Below are positions 21,592-22,831 of a stretch of DNA of 22,831 nucleotides, one piece after another. The DNA comes from Candidatus Falkowiibacteriota bacterium. Its GTDB lineage: Bacteria > Patescibacteriota > Patescibacteriia > Patescibacteriales > SZUA-104. The notes under the pieces were generated by a model. The model had not been told where the DNA came from, did not search any database, and was given only the letters and a program-made list of their open reading frames with translations. Position 1 is the stretch's first letter. Every line of letters starts with the position of its first letter. The position numbers and the translations under genes are program-made. The stretch spans positions 1 to 22,831 of the forward strand of contig JALUVW010000088.1 of NCBI GenBank assembly GCA_027020105.1, written 5' to 3'.

Positions 21592-21903
21592 TCAATAAGG
21601 CTCAAAAGGATTTTCCTTTCCAATGTTTATTTTTTTTGTCCGAGTGACGGAATTATTCCGAAGAGCCCGGAATTTCGGATTATTGAAAATGTCGCCATCA
21701 TCCAAAATATGGCCGTTTCCGCCGTTTTTTATTTTAAACTCCTCTTTATTGCCCGCTCCAAGCGTGTCAAGCGCCGGCAAATCGCCTTGATCCGCCAAGA
21801 AATAATTCCTGTAAATCAAAAAACCGATTAGCGCGAGCGCCGCCGCTATTATAATAACATATATTGCCAATTTTTTCTTCTCTATTTTTTGAAGTTTTAC
21901 CAT
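21592..21903 (-). CDS. Small membrane-anchored protein at the head of the pilus operon
   Basis: I do not recognise this 103-residue protein with certainty. Residues 1-11 are basic, 12-30 form one membrane segment (LAIYVIIIAAALALIGFLI), and the rest is polar and probably outside the membrane. The C-terminus reads KINIGKENPFEPY; the GxxNPFxPY end recalls the (D/N)PF.P motif of PilP and of small proteins near pilus genes, suggesting an alignment or anchoring role. That is only a short-motif resemblance. It precedes pilB, separated by repeat DNA. ATG 21903 has no Shine-Dalgarno, and the gene is next to the repeat array. Confidence 0.65.
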   Translation of the reverse strand: MVKLQKIEKKKLAIYVIIIAAALALIGFLIYRNYFLADQGDLPALDTLGAGNKEEFKIKNGGNGHILDDGDIFNNPKFRALRNNSVTRTKKINIGKENPFEPY

Positions 21904-22008
21904 ACGCGATTATTAATATTAAAATTATCTGGTATCAAGTTAGGCGTAAACGCGCGTTTATGGCATTCGCGCGCGTTGCCAAATTATTTTAAAGTTTCAA
22001 GCCAAGAG

Positions 22009-22104
22009 CTAACGCTTGGGGGTAAAAATCGTGGCGGTTTTGGTGCCGCTCATCGGAATATTTATAAAACGCAGTCCGTTTTTTAATTTTTGTATTTTAG
22101 GCAT
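22009..22104 (-). pseudogene. 5' stub of an M16-family peptidase gene, copy 1
   Basis: Begins ATG at 22104 and reads MPKIQKLKNGLRFINIPMSG then TKTATIF before diverging to TPKR and a TAG stop, 31 codons in all. The first ~26 residues match the N-terminus of insulinase-like (M16) peptidases (KLKNGL followed by a short linker and P..GTKTAT). The usual continuation into the HXXEH catalytic region is absent. The break coincides with the junction to the 80-bp module, so this is a truncated gene start carried by the repeat. Confidence 0.65.
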
Positions 22105-22122
22105 AAAATCTACACTTCTACC

Positions 22123-22201
22123 GAGCTTTAGCTCAGGGTTTGGGAAGTTTTAACTTCCCGTATGGCGGCTAAAGCCGCCCGAACCCCGGCCTAAAGGCCG
22201 G
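22123..22201. repeat. Run of four TT/AA-centred palindromes, copy 1
   Basis: GAGCT-TT-AGCTC (22123-22134), GGGAAGTT-TT-AACTTCCC (22142-22159), GGCGGCT-AA-AGCCGCC (22164-22179), CCGGCCT-AA-AGGCCGG (22186-22201). Arms differ in sequence but all have a two-base centre flanked by T and A. They lie upstream of the M16 stub. The last two match 7973-8008 in the opposite orientation. Confidence 0.85.
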
Positions 22202-22304
22202 TAGAAATTGGTAGAAATTAATTACTCGGCACAAGTTAGGCGTAAACACATATTTATAGCATTCGCGCGCGTTGCCAAATTATTTTAAAGCTTCAAGCCA
22301 AGAG

Positions 22305-22400
22305 CTAACGCTTGGGGGTAAAAATCGTGGCGGTTTTGGTGCCGCTCATCGGAATATTTATAAAACGCAGTCCGTTTTTTAATTTTTGTATTTTAGGCAT
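22305..22400 (-). pseudogene. 5' stub of an M16-family peptidase gene, copy 2
   Basis: Identical in sequence to the stub at 22009-22104, exactly 296 bases to the right, with the same early TAG. The duplication includes the leader and the palindromes, so it arose by copying the whole repeat unit. Confidence 0.65.
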
Positions 22401-22418
22401 AAAATCTACACTTCTACC

Positions 22419-22497
22419 GAGCTTTAGCTCAGGGTTTGGGAAGTTTTAACTTCCCGTATGGCGGCTAAAGCCGCCCGAACCCCGGCCTAAAGGCCGG
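22419..22497. repeat. Run of four TT/AA-centred palindromes, copy 2
   Basis: Same four palindromes as at 22123-22201, displaced by 296 bases. Confidence 0.85.
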
Positions 22498-22656
22498 TAG
22501 AAATTGGTAGAAATTAATTACTCGGCACAAGTTAGGCGTAAACACATATTTATAGCATTCGCGCGCGTTGCCAAATTATTTTAAAGCTTCAAGCCAAGAG
22601 CTAACGCGGCCCCGCCCTTCGCGAGGGGCGGCGGCAGTTGGCGGAAAATATGTTTT

Positions 22657-22714
22657 GCCTAACATTCGGTTCAAAGAACAGATGAATATTTAAACTGCTT
22701 GGGGCAAGTTAGGC
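22657..22714 (+). other. attC-like recombination site (58-bp imperfect inverted repeat)
   Basis: Starts GCCTAAC (22657-22663, fits RYYYAAC) and ends GTTAGGC (22708-22714, fits GTTRRRY); these are perfect complements, 58 bp overall, the length of short integron attC sites. Inside the left end, ATTCGGTTCAA resembles the AATTCGTTCAA of classical attC sites. Inner pairing is weaker: TTCAA (22670-22674) with TTGGG (22699-22703) needs two G-T pairs, and CAG pairs with CTG. No integrase gene is in the window, so this would be a cassette-like site without integrase, if real. Confidence 0.4.
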
Positions 22715-22831
22715 GTAAACACATATTTATAGCATTCGCGCGCGTTGCCAAATTATTTTAAAGCTTCAAGCCAAGAGCTAACGCGGCCCCGCCCTTCGCG
22801 AGGGGCGGCGGCAGTTGGCGGAAAATATGTT

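Larger units (their letters stand above)
21936..22831. repeat. Array of four copies of an 80-bp module with two types of tail
   Basis: The module starts CAAGTTAGGCGTAAAC and ends GAGCTAACGC. Copies are at 21936-22015, 22232-22311, 22528-22607 and 22705-22784. After copies 1 and 2 comes a 216-base tail (period 296, about six differences between units, five of them clustered transitions). After copies 3 and 4 comes a different tail starting with a GC-rich hairpin; copy 3 has period 177 and copy 4 runs off the window. This 900-base stretch holds no intact gene; see separate entries for the M16 stubs, palindromes and the attC-like element. Confidence 0.93.

Noticed and set aside
21936..22784. IS element or transposon
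   Set aside because: No transposase reading frame lies in or between the 80-bp modules and no clean target-site duplication was found.
21936..22831. tRNA or other structured RNA gene in the repeat array
   Set aside because: The hairpins are isolated short palindromes; no cloverleaf, anticodon arm or CCA-type end could be assembled.

Overview
Every credible protein gene in this window lies on the minus strand, so the map reads from right to left. The content is a type IV pilus locus with an embedded glycosyltransferase block, followed by two housekeeping genes. Small single-domain proteins, many repeats in intergenic spaces and even inside genes, near-absence of Shine-Dalgarno sites, and pilus genes next to O-antigen-ligase/TPR proteins all suggest a Patescibacteria (CPR, Parcubacteria-like) genome. 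That placement is inference from gene style, not from a marker-gene tree. UGA serves as an ordinary stop (ligA, for example), so this is not a UGA-recoding lineage.

Layout in transcription order. (a) 21904-22831 has no intact gene. It is a repeat array: an 80-bp module occurs four times, joined to two kinds of tail. One tail carries a 31-codon stub of an M16-peptidase-like gene and a run of palindromes. The other contains a 58-bp element resembling an integron attC site. (b) 21903-16867: a small membrane-anchored protein, PilB assembly ATPase, a CheY-like receiver, a PilT-like ATPase and the PilC platform protein. (c) 16673-16233: the major pilin, with its own promoter, the only strong Shine-Dalgarno site near a gene start, a 5'UTR stem-loop, two DnaA-box-like 9-mers at the promoter and a strong terminator. 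(d) 16101-6560: a surface-sugar block with two O-antigen-ligase-like proteins carrying C-terminal TPRs, three GT2 glycosyltransferases (one fused to a methyltransferase), a GT-C-like membrane glycosyltransferase and one unknown membrane protein. (e) 6554-3187: prepilin peptidase, then four minor prepilins in the order FimT-, PilV-, PilW-, PilX-like, as in the fimU-pilVWX cluster of Pseudomonas. (f) 3130-1: ligA and the 5' part of typA/bipA, which runs off the left edge.

Together the genes supply the motor, platform, major and minor pilins and leader peptidase for a type IV pilus, plus enzymes that could build a glycan and attach it to pilin or a surface polymer. PilM, PilN, PilO and PilQ homologues are not in the window.

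The most unusual features are the right-end repeat array with its attC-like site and M16 stubs, repeats sitting in frame inside ligA and probably pilD, the DnaA-box pair at the pilin promoter, the GT2-methyltransferase fusion, and a PilT-like ATPase whose His box has diverged.
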